Assembly (NCBI RefSeq): GCF_003730195.1
Contig: NZ_QWGG01000001.1
Span: 868,001 to 932,000 of the forward strand
Reading direction: 5' to 3'
DNA from: Halosimplex salinum
GTDB taxonomy: Archaea; Halobacteriota; Halobacteria; Halobacteriales; Haloarculaceae
Length of the DNA stretch: 64,000 nucleotides
This document shows positions 17,643 to 27,121 of this stretch, piece after piece. The translations under genes were made by a program, and so were the position numbers. The notes beneath the pieces were generated by a model. That model had not been told where the DNA came from, did no database searches, and saw nothing but the letters and a program-made list of their open reading frames with translations. How positions within the stretch are numbered: position 1 is the stretch's first letter; every line of letters begins with the position of its first letter.

Positions 17643-20006
17643 TCAGACGCCGTCGACGGACGTCTCGGTCACGTACCGTCGGGCGGTTCGCGGCACGGCC
17701 TTCGTGTCCGTCACGGACACGGTCTCGGACTCGGCGACCTCCGTCGCGGAGTGAGCGACGCGGAGCTCGTAGTCGCCCGCCTCGACGGCGAGGTTCATGT
17801 CGCGGTCGTGGTAGGCGAACTGGCTGGCGCCGAGCTCGAAGGTCACGCGCTTGGATTCGCCGGCGTCCAGGGCGACGCGCTGGAAGCCTTTGAGCTCCTG
17901 GACCGGGCGGGCCTGGTCCGGGTTCTCGGCGGAGACGTACAGCTGGACGACGTCGCTCCCGGCGCGGTCGGCCGTGTTCTCGACGGTGACGCTCGCGGTG
18001 AGCGTCCCCGAGGGATCGACCTCCACGTCGGAGACGTCGAGGTCGGAGTACTCGAACTCCGCGTAGCTCAGGCCGTGGCCGAACGGGTAGACGGGCTGGC
18101 CGTCGTCGTAGACGTAGTCCTCGGTGAACGTGTTGGGTTTGCGGCTGTAGTGGATCGGGAGCTGACCGACGGACTTGGGCATCGAGACCGGCAGGTGGCC
18201 GCCGGAGTCGTGGCCCTCGAACACGACGTCGACGATGGCGTTGCCGGCTTCCTCGCCGGGGAGCCACGCCTGGACGACCGCGTCGGCGTTCGCGTCGATC
18301 TCCGGGATCGCGTGCGGTTTCCCGCTGACGAGGACGACGACGACGGGCGTGTCCGTCTCCTGGACCCGTGCGACGAGTTCCTCCTGGACGCCGGGCAGGC
18401 GCAGGTCCGTCACGTCACAGCCCTCGCCGCTGGTCGGGACCATCGGCTGCTCTGCCTTCACGCCCTCGGCGTCGGAGAAGTCGACGGCCGAGCGCGCGCC
18501 GACGAACGCCAGCGCCACGTCGGCGCCTTCGGCGGCGTCGACGGCGCGTTCGATCTTGTCGGTCGAGTTGCCCGTGGCGGTACAGCCCTGCGCGTAGTTC
18601 ACGTCGGCGTCGACGCGCTTCTCGACCGCGGCCAGCGGCGTGTCGGCCTCGAACTCGTACTCCTCTTCGGGGTAGTGGGCGGCGTAGGCGTAGTCGCCGA
18701 GCATCCCCTTCTTGTCGTCGGCCTTCGGGCCGACCACGGCGACGGAGTCGGCGCCGTCGAGCGGCAGGAGGTCGTCCTCGTTCTTGAGGACGACCAGCGA
18801 GTCGCGGGCGGCCTCGCGGGCCAGGTCCGCCGCGCTCTCGTCCTCGTAGGGCTCGGTCGCGCTGTCGACGTCGACCGTCGGGTCCTCGAACAGCCCCTTC
18901 TCGAACTTCGCGCGCAGGACCCGGCGGACGGACTCGTCCAGGGTCTCCTCGGCGAGTTCGCCTCGGCGGACGGCCTCGGGCAGGTACTCGTAGCAGTCCG
19001 TGTTGGGGAGTTCCACGTCGATACCGGCCTCGACGGCGGCGACCCCCGCTTCGCGCTGGGTCGCGGCGACGCCGTGCTCGGCCTTCAGGAAGTCGACGCT
19101 GAAGTAGTCGGAGACGACGTGGCCGTCGAAGCCCCACTCGCCGCGGAGCGTGTCGGTCAGCAGTCGCTCGTCTTTCGCGCAGGGGACGCCGTCGATGTCG
19201 TGGTAGGCGTTCATGACCGACTCGGCGTCGGCCTCCTGGATCGCGGCCTCGAACGGGAACATGTGGACCTCGCGCAGCTGACGTTCGCTGACGTTGACCG
19301 ACGAGCGGTTCTTCCCGCCCTCGCCGACGCCGTGGCCGACGAAGTGTTTGAGCGTCGCGGAGATGCCGTCGGCCGGCGAGTCGCCCTGCAGGCCGGAGAC
19401 GTACGCGCAGGCCATCTGGGCGACGAGATACGGGTCCTCGCCGTAGGTCTCCTCGACGCGGCCCCAGCGCAGGTCTCGCGCCACGTCGAGGACCGGCGAG
19501 AGCGCGTGGGCCGTGCCGATCGCTTCGAGCTGGTCGCCGATGGTGTCCGTGACGGCCTCGAGCAGGTCTGGGTCCCACGTGCTGGCCATGCCGATGCCCT
19601 GCGGGAAGGTGGTGCCCTCCGGGCCCATGTAGCCGCTGAGGCACTCCTCGTGGGGGATCGCGGGAACCCCGAGCCGCGTCTCCTCGGTGAGGAGCGTCTG
19701 GAGTTCGTTCGTGATCTCGGCCGCGCGCTCGGGCGGGAGACTCCCCTCGCCGCCGATGCGGGTGAGGTGTCCGATGCCGTCCGCGAGCAGTTCCTCGGCC
19801 ACGTCTCGGTTGAGCTCGCCGTCCTCGATCAGCGCGGTTCCGCCGTCGCCCTCGGTCTCGGCCTCGTCCGCGATGTTCCGGCTGGGACTGACCGAGCCCA
19901 GCTGGGCGGCCTTCTCCTCGACCGTCATCCGGGAGAGCAGATCCTCGATACGTCGCGATGTCGGTGCCGTCGGGTCTCGATAGACTGCGTCAGAGTCCGC
20001 TGTCAT
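17643..20006 (-). CDS. Glycoside hydrolase family 3 beta-glycosidase (beta-xylosidase or beta-glucosidase)
   Basis: A 787-residue retaining exo-glycosidase with no signal peptide, so cytoplasmic. The GH3 N-terminal barrel contains HALSPVLDVARDLRWGR, the KHF motif (220-222) and the nucleophile block HVVSDYFSVD, in which Asp300 is the predicted nucleophile. The alpha/beta sandwich domain covers about 420-640. The C-terminal Fn3-like domain shows DVVQLYVSAENPDQARPVQELKGFQRV. GH3 enzymes with this full layout are mostly beta-xylosidases or beta-glucosidases, and context (ten xylan-related neighbours) favours xylo-oligosaccharides. The start is MTADSDAVYR: a TATA element (20032-20039) sits 26 bases upstream, and the longer frame upstream runs through DNA repeats. 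Confidence 0.92.
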   Translation of the reverse strand: MTADSDAVYRDPTAPTSRRIEDLLSRMTVEEKAAQLGSVSPSRNIADEAETEGDGGTALIEDGELNRDVAEELLADGIGHLTRIGGEGSLPPERAAEITNELQTLLTEETRLGVPAIPHEECLSGYMGPEGTTFPQGIGMASTWDPDLLEAVTDTIGDQLEAIGTAHALSPVLDVARDLRWGRVEETYGEDPYLVAQMACAYVSGLQGDSPADGISATLKHFVGHGVGEGGKNRSSVNVSERQLREVHMFPFEAAIQEADAESVMNAYHDIDGVPCAKDERLLTDTLRGEWGFDGHVVSDYFSVDFLKAEHGVAATQREAGVAAVEAGIDVELPNTDCYEYLPEAVRRGELAEETLDESVRRVLRAKFEKGLFEDPTVDVDSATEPYEDESAADLAREAARDSLVVLKNEDDLLPLDGADSVAVVGPKADDKKGMLGDYAYAAHYPEEEYEFEADTPLAAVEKRVDADVNYAQGCTATGNSTDKIERAVDAAEGADVALAFVGARSAVDFSDAEGVKAEQPMVPTSGEGCDVTDLRLPGVQEELVARVQETDTPVVVVLVSGKPHAIPEIDANADAVVQAWLPGEEAGNAIVDVVFEGHDSGGHLPVSMPKSVGQLPIHYSRKPNTFTEDYVYDDGQPVYPFGHGLSYAEFEYSDLDVSDVEVDPSGTLTASVTVENTADRAGSDVVQLYVSAENPDQARPVQELKGFQRVALDAGESKRVTFELGASQFAYHDRDMNLAVEAGDYELRVAHSATEVAESETVSVTDTKAVPRTARRYVTETSVDGV

Positions 20007-20031
20007 TACGACTGCGAGGTGGTGATCCCGG

Positions 20032-20039
20032 ATATTAAT
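20032..20039 (-). promoter_or_regulatory. TATA element of the GH3 gene
   Basis: On the minus strand ATTAATAT lies 26-33 bases before the ATG, predicting a leaderless transcript. The direct repeats at 20041-20153 begin immediately upstream of it. Confidence 0.6.
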
Positions 20040-20040
20040 G

Positions 20041-20153
20041 GTTCCGACGGGAGTCTCACGCCCGGTAATCGACGGCGCTCGACGGTGTCTCACAGACGGG
20101 AGCGGCCAGCGCTCGACGGGGTCTCACAGGCGGGAGTCGACAGCGCTCGATGG
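20041..20153. repeat. 34-bp direct repeats abutting the GH3 promoter
   Basis: Two well-matched 34-bp units lie at 20075-20108 and 20109-20142, both starting GCGCTCGACGG and continuing GTCTCACAG.CGGGAG. An 11-base partial copy follows (20143-20153), and a degenerate copy precedes them (20041-20074, containing CCGACGGGAGTCTCAC). They fill the space between the TATA box and the 3' region of the upstream GH10 gene. The position suggests repeated regulator-binding sites. Replication slippage without function is the alternative. Confidence 0.65.
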
Positions 20154-20230
20154 ACGTCGTGAACGAGCGTGGACGCGAAAATATGTCGAAACGGGCGAGG
20201 GGTACGTCTGATGGTGACGGGTGGCCGTCG

Positions 20231-23200
20231 TCAGGCGTCGTCTTCGTCGTCGTCCATCAGATACTTCGTGACACTGGCGAGGCCGCCGAGCGTCGCGACG
20301 GTCGAGACGATACCAAGCCCCGCTCCGTCACCGGAGGTCGTCCCCGTGGCGGGCGCGTCCTCTTCGGCCTCGGGCGCCGTCGTCATCGGTTCGGGCCCCG
20401 AGTCCGTCGGAGTCGGCGTCCCGGTGGGCGACGCGGTCGGCGTTGCTGTCTCGGTTGCCGTCGGGGTCGGCGTCGGTGAATCGGTCGGTGTGGCCGTCGG
20501 CGTCGCCGTCTCGGTTGCCGTCGGCGTCGGTGAATCGGTCGGCGTCGCCGTCGGCGAATCCGTTGGTGTGGCCGTCGGCGTCGACGTGCTGGACCCCTCG
20601 ACGACCACGTCCACGGTGTCCTGGTCGGTGTTCCCGCTCGAATCGGTCACCTCCAGGCGGAAGTCGAGCTCCCGGGTCTCGTCGACCTCGGGTGCCGTGA
20701 ACGACGCTCTCGCCGTCTTCTTGCCCGTGAGCGAGACCGCCGGATCGTCGGTGGTCGAGTCGTACATCTGGAACCACTCGTAGTCGAGGCCCTTGCCGGT
20801 CGAGCCGCCGCCGTCGAGCGTCACGCGCTCGCCGGGCCGGACTCGCTGGTCGGAGCCGGCGTCGGCGGTCGGGCCGCTCGAGCCGCCGCCGTCCCCTTCG
20901 CCCTCGCCGCTCTCGCCGTCGGAGACGTCGCCGTCCAGCGATATCTCCAGCGAGGTCCCGCCGTCGGACAGCGTCGTCGTCGTCGAGACCAGCTGTTCCT
21001 CGTAGCTCACGTCGACCGCGTACTCGCCCCTGAAGCCGCGGAGCGAGTAGGCGCCGGAGGCGTCGGTCGTGCCGGACTCCTCGGTCCACCACTGGTCGAA
21101 GACGAGGTCGCGATACCTGTCGAGGGCGGGTTTCTCCTCCCAGCCCGCCGCGTAGAACGGCGCGTCGTCGCGCCAGTGGAGGGTGTCGATGAGCCCCCAG
21201 ACGACGAACTCGTCGACGGCCGGGTGACTGAAGACCGTCTTGAGGAACTGATAGAAGAAGGTCGCCTTGTCCTCCTCCGGCCACGTGTCGTCGGACATGT
21301 CGAACTCCGTGATCCGGAGGCGAACGTCGTTCTCCGCGTACCTGTCGAGCGCCGTCATGACCTCCGAGGGCAGCAGGCTCGAGCTCTGGCTGAAGTGACT
21401 CTGCAGCCCGACGAAGTCGAGCCCGGCGTCCGTGTCCTTGATCGTCTGGATCTGCTGTTCGTAGCTGTCGCGGCGCCCCGAGTAGGGCCCCTCGATCGTG
21501 TTGTAGTCGTTGATGCCCAGTAGCTGGTCGTCGGGACCGGCGTCTCGGGCGGTGCTGAACCACTCGCCGAACACCGGGGCGTCGACCGGTTCGACCTCGT
21601 CGCCGTGGATCGCTCTGACGAACCCGGGCACGGGGATGACCTCGTTGACGACTTCCCACTCGTCGACGCGGTCGCCGTAGTAGCTGATGATGTCCTCGAC
21701 GTGCGCAGTCGTCTCGTTGCGGACGTACTCGGAGTCCGCCTCCGAGGGGACGACCTCCTCGGCCTCGGAGTCCCAGCCCATCGCGTCGACGATGTCGTCC
21801 GGGACTGCCGCAGCGCTGACGTCGGCCCACAGGCAGACGTGGCCGCGGACGTACCAGTCCTGGTCCTCCATCCAGTCGACGGCCGCGTCGGCGGTGTCCT
21901 GGTTGCCCTCCCAGAGGTTCCACTTGTGGTAGTTCTCCAGGACGCCGGTGTTGAACAGTTCCTTGCGGTTCTCCCGGTAGGGGTCGCCCTCCTCGGTGTT
22001 CTGGAGCTCCGGCGCGCTGACCATCGACCCGAAGCCGAACTCGTGTTCCTGCATCGCGACGGACACGTCAGCGCCTTCGACGGGGTCGCCGTCCTCGTCG
22101 ACGACCTCGACGGTCATCTCCGCCGTTCGGTGCTCCTGGATGCGCTGGTCGGCCTCGTCCTCCCAGCCCGGGTCGGCCGACTGCTCCCATTGCGGCAACG
22201 CCTCGACCGAGTTGTTGCCCTCGAAGTTGAACACCGCGAGCCCACCGATGTCGACGGTCTGTGCCTGTGCGGCGAGCCAGATCTCCGTCCACCAGTTCCC
22301 GGCCTCGTAGCTCGCGTCGAACGAGATCGGGAAGAAGTATCGCTGCCACTCGCTGTTGAGCGGCGGCCCCGGGTTTATCACGTAGTTCCCGTAGGTGCTG
22401 TTCTCGCTGACTTTGTACGTTATCTGGCCGTCGCCGTCGGGCGCACGCAGGTACGCCACGCCCAGCAAGACGTCGCCCTCGGAGACGCCTTCGTTCTCGA
22501 TAACTCCCTTGAGGTTGACGCTGTAGGCGTTCGTGCCCGCCTCCGAGACCTCGACGCGGGTCGCCTGCGAGAACGGGACGTCGTCGCCGACCTCGAGCGA
22601 CGAGCGCGTGGCCTTGTCGACTTCGCCGCCGTCGAGCGCGAAGTTCGCGAACGCGTCGGCCTCGTTGTTCGCGTAGAGGAGGCGTCCGGGGGCTAGCTGC
22701 AGTTCCTGCAGATAGTCGATCAGGCCCGAGTAGTAGGGGTCGTCAGTCTGGGGCCACTCCTCGGGGCCGTCACCGCCGCTGCCGCCGCCGATCTCGCTGG
22801 CCGGCCCGGCCGGCAGGTCGTCGACGGTCACGTCGGCGTCGGAGTAGTCCAGCAGGGCCAGCCCACCGATGTCGATGGTCTGTTCTTCGTAGGCCAGCCA
22901 GAACTCCGTCCACCAGTTGCCGGCGTCGGCGCCGGCGCCGAACCGGATCGGGAAGTAGTACCGGTCCCACTCCGAGCCGATCGACGGGCTCGTCGAGTTC
23001 GCCCAGTTGTCGAACCCGTCGCTGGCCTCCTGAGCGGCGTAGGTGACCTGTGCGCCCCCGTCGGGACCGCGCAGATACGCCACGCCCAGGAACACGTCGC
23101 CCTGTTCGACGGGCATATCCTGAACGTCGGCGCGGAGGTTCGCGTTGTAGTCGTTCTCCTGACTCCCGTTGATCGAGACACGCGAGGCCTGCGCGAACGG

Positions 23201-24673
23201 GACGCCGTCGCCGCTCACGTCGATGCCGTCGACGGTCCCGTACTCGCCGACGCCGAACTGGTAGGCGTCCCACGTGCCCGACTCGGTGTTGCTGTAGACG
23301 AAGCCCGGTTCGGGGAGCCCGAGCGCCGTCAGGTCGTCCGAGAGCGTCCGGTAGTACGGACCGGTGAGCGACGCCGCCCCGGAGGGGAGGTCGCCGACCG
23401 AAGCGCCCGTCCCGGAGAAGTCGAGCAGTGCGAACCCGCCGACGTCGACGGTCTGCTGTTTGAAGCCCAGCTGGAGCTGGACGTACGCGTTGCCCGCGTC
23501 GGTGTCGTTGCTGAACTCGATCGGGAAGTAGTGCCGTTCCCACTCCGCGGCGATGGTCGGGCTGGTGTTCCCCGCGGCGTCGTTGCCGTACTCGCCGGCG
23601 TCGACCGCGGCGAAACTCGCCGCGGGGCTCTCCGACGAGGACCGCAGGTACGCCACCGCCAGCATCACGTCGCCCGACGAGATGGAGTCCGGGATGTTAC
23701 CCCTGAACTGGACGTCCCAGTCGTTCTCCGGGTCCGACGTGACGTCGAAGCGCGTCGCCTCCGAGAACGGGACGCCGTCGCCGCTTACGTCGAGCGAGTC
23801 GGTCGTCCCGTTCGGGTTCTCGGTGAACACGGCGTCGGAACTGCGGACGCCGGATTCGGTCGTGCCGAACTCGAACTCCGGTTCGGGCAGTCCCATCCCG
23901 GTGACGTCGCTCCGCAGCGTCTCGTAGTACGGTCCGAGCGTTCCGCCCGCCGCGCCAGAGGGGAGATTCCCTGCGTCGGCGTTCGTCCCGAAGTCGAGCA
24001 GGGCGAACCCGCCCACGTCGACGGTCTGCTGTTGCTGGCCCAGCTGGAACTGGACGTACGCGTTACCCGCGTCGGTGTCGTTGCTGAACTCGACGGGGAA
24101 GTAGTGCCGTTCCCACTCCGCGGCGATCGCCGGCGAACTGTTCCCCGCGGCGTCGTTGCCGTACTCGCCGGCGTCGACCGCGACGAAACTCGCCGCGGGG
24201 CTCTCCGACGAGGACCGCAGGTACGCCACCGCCAGCATCACGTCGCCCGACGAGAACGACTCGTCGATGTCCGCTCGGAACTGGACGTCCCAGTCGTTCT
24301 CCGGGTCCGACGTGACGTCGAAGCGCGTCGCCTCCGAGAACGGGACGCCGTCGCCGCTCACGTCGAGCGATTCGGTCGTCCCGTTCGAATTCTCCGTGAA
24401 CACGGCGTCGGAGCTCATCGTCCCCGACTCGGTGTTGTCGAACACGAACTCCGCCGCCGGGAGTCCGAGTCCGTTCTGCAGGTCGTCGACGAGCGTCTGG
24501 TAGTACGCGTCACCGCCCGACGCCCACTCGCTCGGCGTGTCCGCGCGAACGTCGTCTGCTGTTATCGTTCCGATGCCACCCGCGGCCCCGACCGCTCCCA
24601 CCGACTGCAGGAAGGGTCGGCGACCCACCCGAAGACGGTCGTCCCCACGACCGTCTCTGTCAGGGTCTCGCAT
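20231..24673 (-). CDS. Large secreted GH10 xylanase with four N-terminal binding-type modules, PKD domain and C-terminal anchor
   Basis: A 1480-residue extracellular endo-1,4-beta-xylanase. A Tat leader (VGRRPFLQSVGA, twin Arg 18-19) has no lipobox. Four homologous ~185-residue modules follow (about 55-243, 247-436, 438-626, 645-826), each with VPFS.A.R, GDV.L.VAYLR and QT.D.GG.A..DF blocks. They resemble jelly-roll carbohydrate-binding modules that precede GH10 in other lineages. A short beta segment (840-880) then leads into the GH10 barrel (about 885-1200) with acid/base Glu1011 in EVVNE and nucleophile Glu1123 in ITEFD. After it come a small beta domain (1200-1246), a PKD domain (about 1265-1358), a Thr/Pro-rich, probably glycosylated stalk, and a C-terminal hydrophobic helix with acidic tail. 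That tail resembles archaeosortase (PGF-CTERM-type) anchors. First of four tandem GH10 genes from the left. Confidence 0.93.
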   Translation of the reverse strand: MRDPDRDGRGDDRLRVGRRPFLQSVGAVGAAGGIGTITADDVRADTPSEWASGGDAYYQTLVDDLQNGLGLPAAEFVFDNTESGTMSSDAVFTENSNGTTESLDVSGDGVPFSEATRFDVTSDPENDWDVQFRADIDESFSSGDVMLAVAYLRSSSESPAASFVAVDAGEYGNDAAGNSSPAIAAEWERHYFPVEFSNDTDAGNAYVQFQLGQQQQTVDVGGFALLDFGTNADAGNLPSGAAGGTLGPYYETLRSDVTGMGLPEPEFEFGTTESGVRSSDAVFTENPNGTTDSLDVSGDGVPFSEATRFDVTSDPENDWDVQFRGNIPDSISSGDVMLAVAYLRSSSESPAASFAAVDAGEYGNDAAGNTSPTIAAEWERHYFPIEFSNDTDAGNAYVQLQLGFKQQTVDVGGFALLDFSGTGASVGDLPSGAASLTGPYYRTLSDDLTALGLPEPGFVYSNTESGTWDAYQFGVGEYGTVDGIDVSGDGVPFAQASRVSINGSQENDYNANLRADVQDMPVEQGDVFLGVAYLRGPDGGAQVTYAAQEASDGFDNWANSTSPSIGSEWDRYYFPIRFGAGADAGNWWTEFWLAYEEQTIDIGGLALLDYSDADVTVDDLPAGPASEIGGGSGGDGPEEWPQTDDPYYSGLIDYLQELQLAPGRLLYANNEADAFANFALDGGEVDKATRSSLEVGDDVPFSQATRVEVSEAGTNAYSVNLKGVIENEGVSEGDVLLGVAYLRAPDGDGQITYKVSENSTYGNYVINPGPPLNSEWQRYFFPISFDASYEAGNWWTEIWLAAQAQTVDIGGLAVFNFEGNNSVEALPQWEQSADPGWEDEADQRIQEHRTAEMTVEVVDEDGDPVEGADVSVAMQEHEFGFGSMVSAPELQNTEEGDPYRENRKELFNTGVLENYHKWNLWEGNQDTADAAVDWMEDQDWYVRGHVCLWADVSAAAVPDDIVDAMGWDSEAEEVVPSEADSEYVRNETTAHVEDIISYYGDRVDEWEVVNEVIPVPGFVRAIHGDEVEPVDAPVFGEWFSTARDAGPDDQLLGINDYNTIEGPYSGRRDSYEQQIQTIKDTDAGLDFVGLQSHFSQSSSLLPSEVMTALDRYAENDVRLRITEFDMSDDTWPEEDKATFFYQFLKTVFSHPAVDEFVVWGLIDTLHWRDDAPFYAAGWEEKPALDRYRDLVFDQWWTEESGTTDASGAYSLRGFRGEYAVDVSYEEQLVSTTTTLSDGGTSLEISLDGDVSDGESGEGEGDGGGSSGPTADAGSDQRVRPGERVTLDGGGSTGKGLDYEWFQMYDSTTDDPAVSLTGKKTARASFTAPEVDETRELDFRLEVTDSSGNTDQDTVDVVVEGSSTSTPTATPTDSPTATPTDSPTPTATETATPTATPTDSPTPTPTATETATPTASPTGTPTPTDSGPEPMTTAPEAEEDAPATGTTSGDGAGLGIVSTVATLGGLASVTKYLMDDDEDDA
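23366..24511 (-). repeat. Near-identical tandem copies of modules 1 and 2 in the large GH10 gene
   Basis: The DNA for module 1 (about 23938-24511) and module 2 (about 23366-23935) is nearly the same at a 573-bp offset. For example, the stretches encoding GDVMLAVAYLRSSSESPAAS are identical apart from rare bases. Modules 3 and 4 of the same protein are far more diverged, so this pair arose by recent duplication or is kept alike by gene conversion. Confidence 0.85.
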
Positions 24674-24884
24674 AGATGCAGGCGTAACTCCCCAATTTGA
24701 TCCACAAAAGTGTTTCTATAACATACTGATAATTGCGGACAGAGTCCCGATCACTGTCAGGATAGCCGGAAACGGTTGCCGATACGGTCGTGATTCGGCG
24801 TCGGAGCGCGACCGAACGGGGGCGCGTCGGCGTGAGGGCGGCCCGCGTTCCGCCGAATTGGCGCCACCGCGTCTCAGGCGCGGT

Positions 24885-26990
24885 TTACTCGGGGCTGAGT
24901 TCCACGGTGGCCGGGTCGTCGCCGAGCGTGACGGTCTCGGTGACCTCCTGCCCGTCGACGACGGCGGTGACCTCGTACTCTCCCTTGAACCCGGTCGTGC
25001 TGTAGGCGCCGTTGGTGTCGGTGGCCCCGGTCTTCTCGGTCCACCACTCGTCGAACACCAGGTCGCGATACGCCTCCAGCGGCGCTTTCTCGCCCCAGCC
25101 CTCGGTGAAGAAGGGCGCGTCGCCCTGCCAGTGGGTGGGGGAGTAGATGCCCCAGACGAGGAACTCCTCGACCGCCGGGTGGCTGAAGACGGTCTTGAGG
25201 AACCGGTGGAAGAACGTCCCCTTGTTCTCCTCGTTCCACCCCTCGTCGGCCATGTCGAACTCCGTGATCCGGAGGTCGACGTCGTACTGCGCGTAGCGGT
25301 CGAGTCCGCTCATGATCTCCTCTGGGGTGAGGGTCTCGCTCTGGCTGAAGTGACACTGGAGCCCGACGAAGTCGAGGCCGGCGTCGCCATCGTTCAGGTA
25401 CTGGATCTGGCGCTCGTACCGGCTCCGTTCGCTCTCGTAGGGGCCGACGAAGACGTTGTAGTCGTTGATCCCGAGCGGCATCCCGTCGGGAGCGGCCTCG
25501 CGAGCCGCGGAGAACCACTCTCGAAGGATCGGCGCTTCGACTGGGTCGGGATCCTCCATCGTGGTGTCGTCGGTCGCGGCGATGCCGTTGACGGCCTTGA
25601 CGAAGCCGGGCTGGTGGATGACCTCGTTGAGGACCTCCCACTCGATCAGGTCGTCGCCGTAGTCCTCGATGACCGTTTCGACGTGCGCCATCGTCTGTTC
25701 GCGCACGTACTCGGGGTCGAGGTCTGGGTCGGTGACGCCGGCGTCCTCCCACGTCCGGCCCATGGCCCGGACCACGTCTTCGGGGACGGCCCACCCGGAG
25801 ACGTCGGCCCACAGGGCGGCGTGGCCGCGCACGTCTATCCCCCGGCCGCGGAGCCACTCGGTCGCCCCGTCCGAGATGAACTCCTCGTCCTGCCAGAAGC
25901 GCCACTTGTGGTGGTTCGTCAGCGTCGCCGTGTTGAACAGGTCCTTGACGTTCTCGCGGTACGGGTCGCCCTGCTCGGTCTCCTCGAGGAGGTGCTTCGC
26001 GTCGACGCCCGTCCCGAAGCCGAACTCGTGTTCCTGCATCGCGACCTCGACGTCGGTGGCCACGACCGGGCTCCCCTCCGCGTCGGTCACCTCGACGGTC
26101 AGCTCGCTCGTCCGGTGGTCCGCGATGCGCTCGTCGGCCGCGGCCTCCCAGTCGCCGTCGTCGTCGCTCGTCGGTTCGGTCGCCGGCCCGCTCGGCAGGT
26201 TGCTCAGCGAGACGTTCTTGTCGAAGTCGATCAGCGCCAGTCCGCCGACGTCGATCGTCTGCGGGCCGAATCCGAGGAAGAACTCCGTCCACCACGCGCC
26301 CGCCTCGGAGTCGTAGTCGAACTGGATCGGGACGTAGTAGCGGATCCACTCGTCCACCGGCTGCATGTCCTCGACCCCGCGGACCATGTTCGTGGACTCG
26401 TTCGCCTCGTCTTTCGAGACGTACCGGAGCGTCGGCTGGTTCTCGCTCTCTTCCGGTCCGCGCAGATACAACACGCCCAGGAGCAGGTCTCCCTCCGAGA
26501 CGTCGCGGTCCTGGACGGTCGCCTTCATCGTCACGTTCCACGCGTTCTCGGTCTCCTCCGTGACCTCGACGCGAGCGGCGGCGGAGAACGGCACGTCGTC
26601 GCCGCTCACGTCGAGCGGTTCCGCCGTCCCCGCGTCCGACTGGACGCGATACGCCGACAGCGCCTCGGCCTCGGTATCTCCGTAGACGAACTCGCCGCCG
26701 GGCAGCCCCATCTCCCGCCCGAGCGTCGTCGCCAGCGAACCGTAGTAGTCGTCCCTGACGTCGGGCCAGCCGGCGGGCACCGACGCCGGCGTCCCGTTCG
26801 GATGGGGAGTCGGCGTGGGCGTCGGCTCGTCCGTCGCGGTCTCCATCGCCGTCGGTTCGCCCTCGTCGCCGAGCATCCCCTGACAGCCAGCGAGGCCCGC
26901 CGCGGCGAGCGTAGTCAGCAGCGAACGCCTGCCGAGCGTCCCGTTCTTCGCACCCTCGTCGTCTTCGGGTGTGCCGTCACCGTTTTGCAT
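24885..26990 (-). CDS. Tat lipoprotein GH10 xylanase with one binding-type module
   Basis: A 701-residue extracellular xylanase anchored by lipid. Twin Arg 21-22 (LGRRSLLTTLAAAG) and a lipobox Cys36 precede a Thr/Pro linker (about 50-66). One module of the family seen in its neighbour covers about 82-268. The GH10 barrel (about 320-640) has acid/base Glu456 in VLNE and nucleophile Glu577 in ITEFD. A ~50-residue beta domain closes the protein (GAYSTTGFKGEYEVTAVV). The segment just before the barrel (VEVAMQEHEFGFGTGVD) is the one that characterises plant-type and Bacteroidetes-type GH10 enzymes. A TATA element (27021-27027) lies about 31 bases upstream, so it has its own promoter. Confidence 0.93.
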   Translation of the reverse strand: MQNGDGTPEDDEGAKNGTLGRRSLLTTLAAAGLAGCQGMLGDEGEPTAMETATDEPTPTPTPHPNGTPASVPAGWPDVRDDYYGSLATTLGREMGLPGGEFVYGDTEAEALSAYRVQSDAGTAEPLDVSGDDVPFSAAARVEVTEETENAWNVTMKATVQDRDVSEGDLLLGVLYLRGPEESENQPTLRYVSKDEANESTNMVRGVEDMQPVDEWIRYYVPIQFDYDSEAGAWWTEFFLGFGPQTIDVGGLALIDFDKNVSLSNLPSGPATEPTSDDDGDWEAAADERIADHRTSELTVEVTDAEGSPVVATDVEVAMQEHEFGFGTGVDAKHLLEETEQGDPYRENVKDLFNTATLTNHHKWRFWQDEEFISDGATEWLRGRGIDVRGHAALWADVSGWAVPEDVVRAMGRTWEDAGVTDPDLDPEYVREQTMAHVETVIEDYGDDLIEWEVLNEVIHQPGFVKAVNGIAATDDTTMEDPDPVEAPILREWFSAAREAAPDGMPLGINDYNVFVGPYESERSRYERQIQYLNDGDAGLDFVGLQCHFSQSETLTPEEIMSGLDRYAQYDVDLRITEFDMADEGWNEENKGTFFHRFLKTVFSHPAVEEFLVWGIYSPTHWQGDAPFFTEGWGEKAPLEAYRDLVFDEWWTEKTGATDTNGAYSTTGFKGEYEVTAVVDGQEVTETVTLGDDPATVELSPE

Positions 26991-27020
26991 TGATCTGGTA
27001 AAAAAGAGGCAAGTAACTGA

Positions 27021-27030
27021 ATATAAACGT
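27021..27030 (-). promoter_or_regulatory. TATA element of the GH10 lipoprotein gene at 24885
   Basis: On the minus strand ACGTTTATAT lies 31-40 bases before the start codon. A similar AACG-T-TATA arrangement precedes the next GH10 gene (29254-29268). Confidence 0.5.
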
Positions 27031-27121
27031 TCGTTTCTCCGCCAGAACCTCAGTAATCTTACGGAACGATCGTGTGATTAGAGGACGAACGGCGGCAGAC
27101 GCGACCGGCAGTGCGGACCGA

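Noticed and set aside
20370-20590. CRISPR-like short repeats
   Set aside because: These are codons of a Thr/Pro/Ser-rich protein stalk in the large GH10. Period and sequence vary, and there are no unique spacers.
24537-26993. 818-codon plus-strand open frame opposite the GH10 lipoprotein gene
   Set aside because: Antisense shadow. The same kind of frame appears opposite each GH10 paralogue, as expected from shared sequence.
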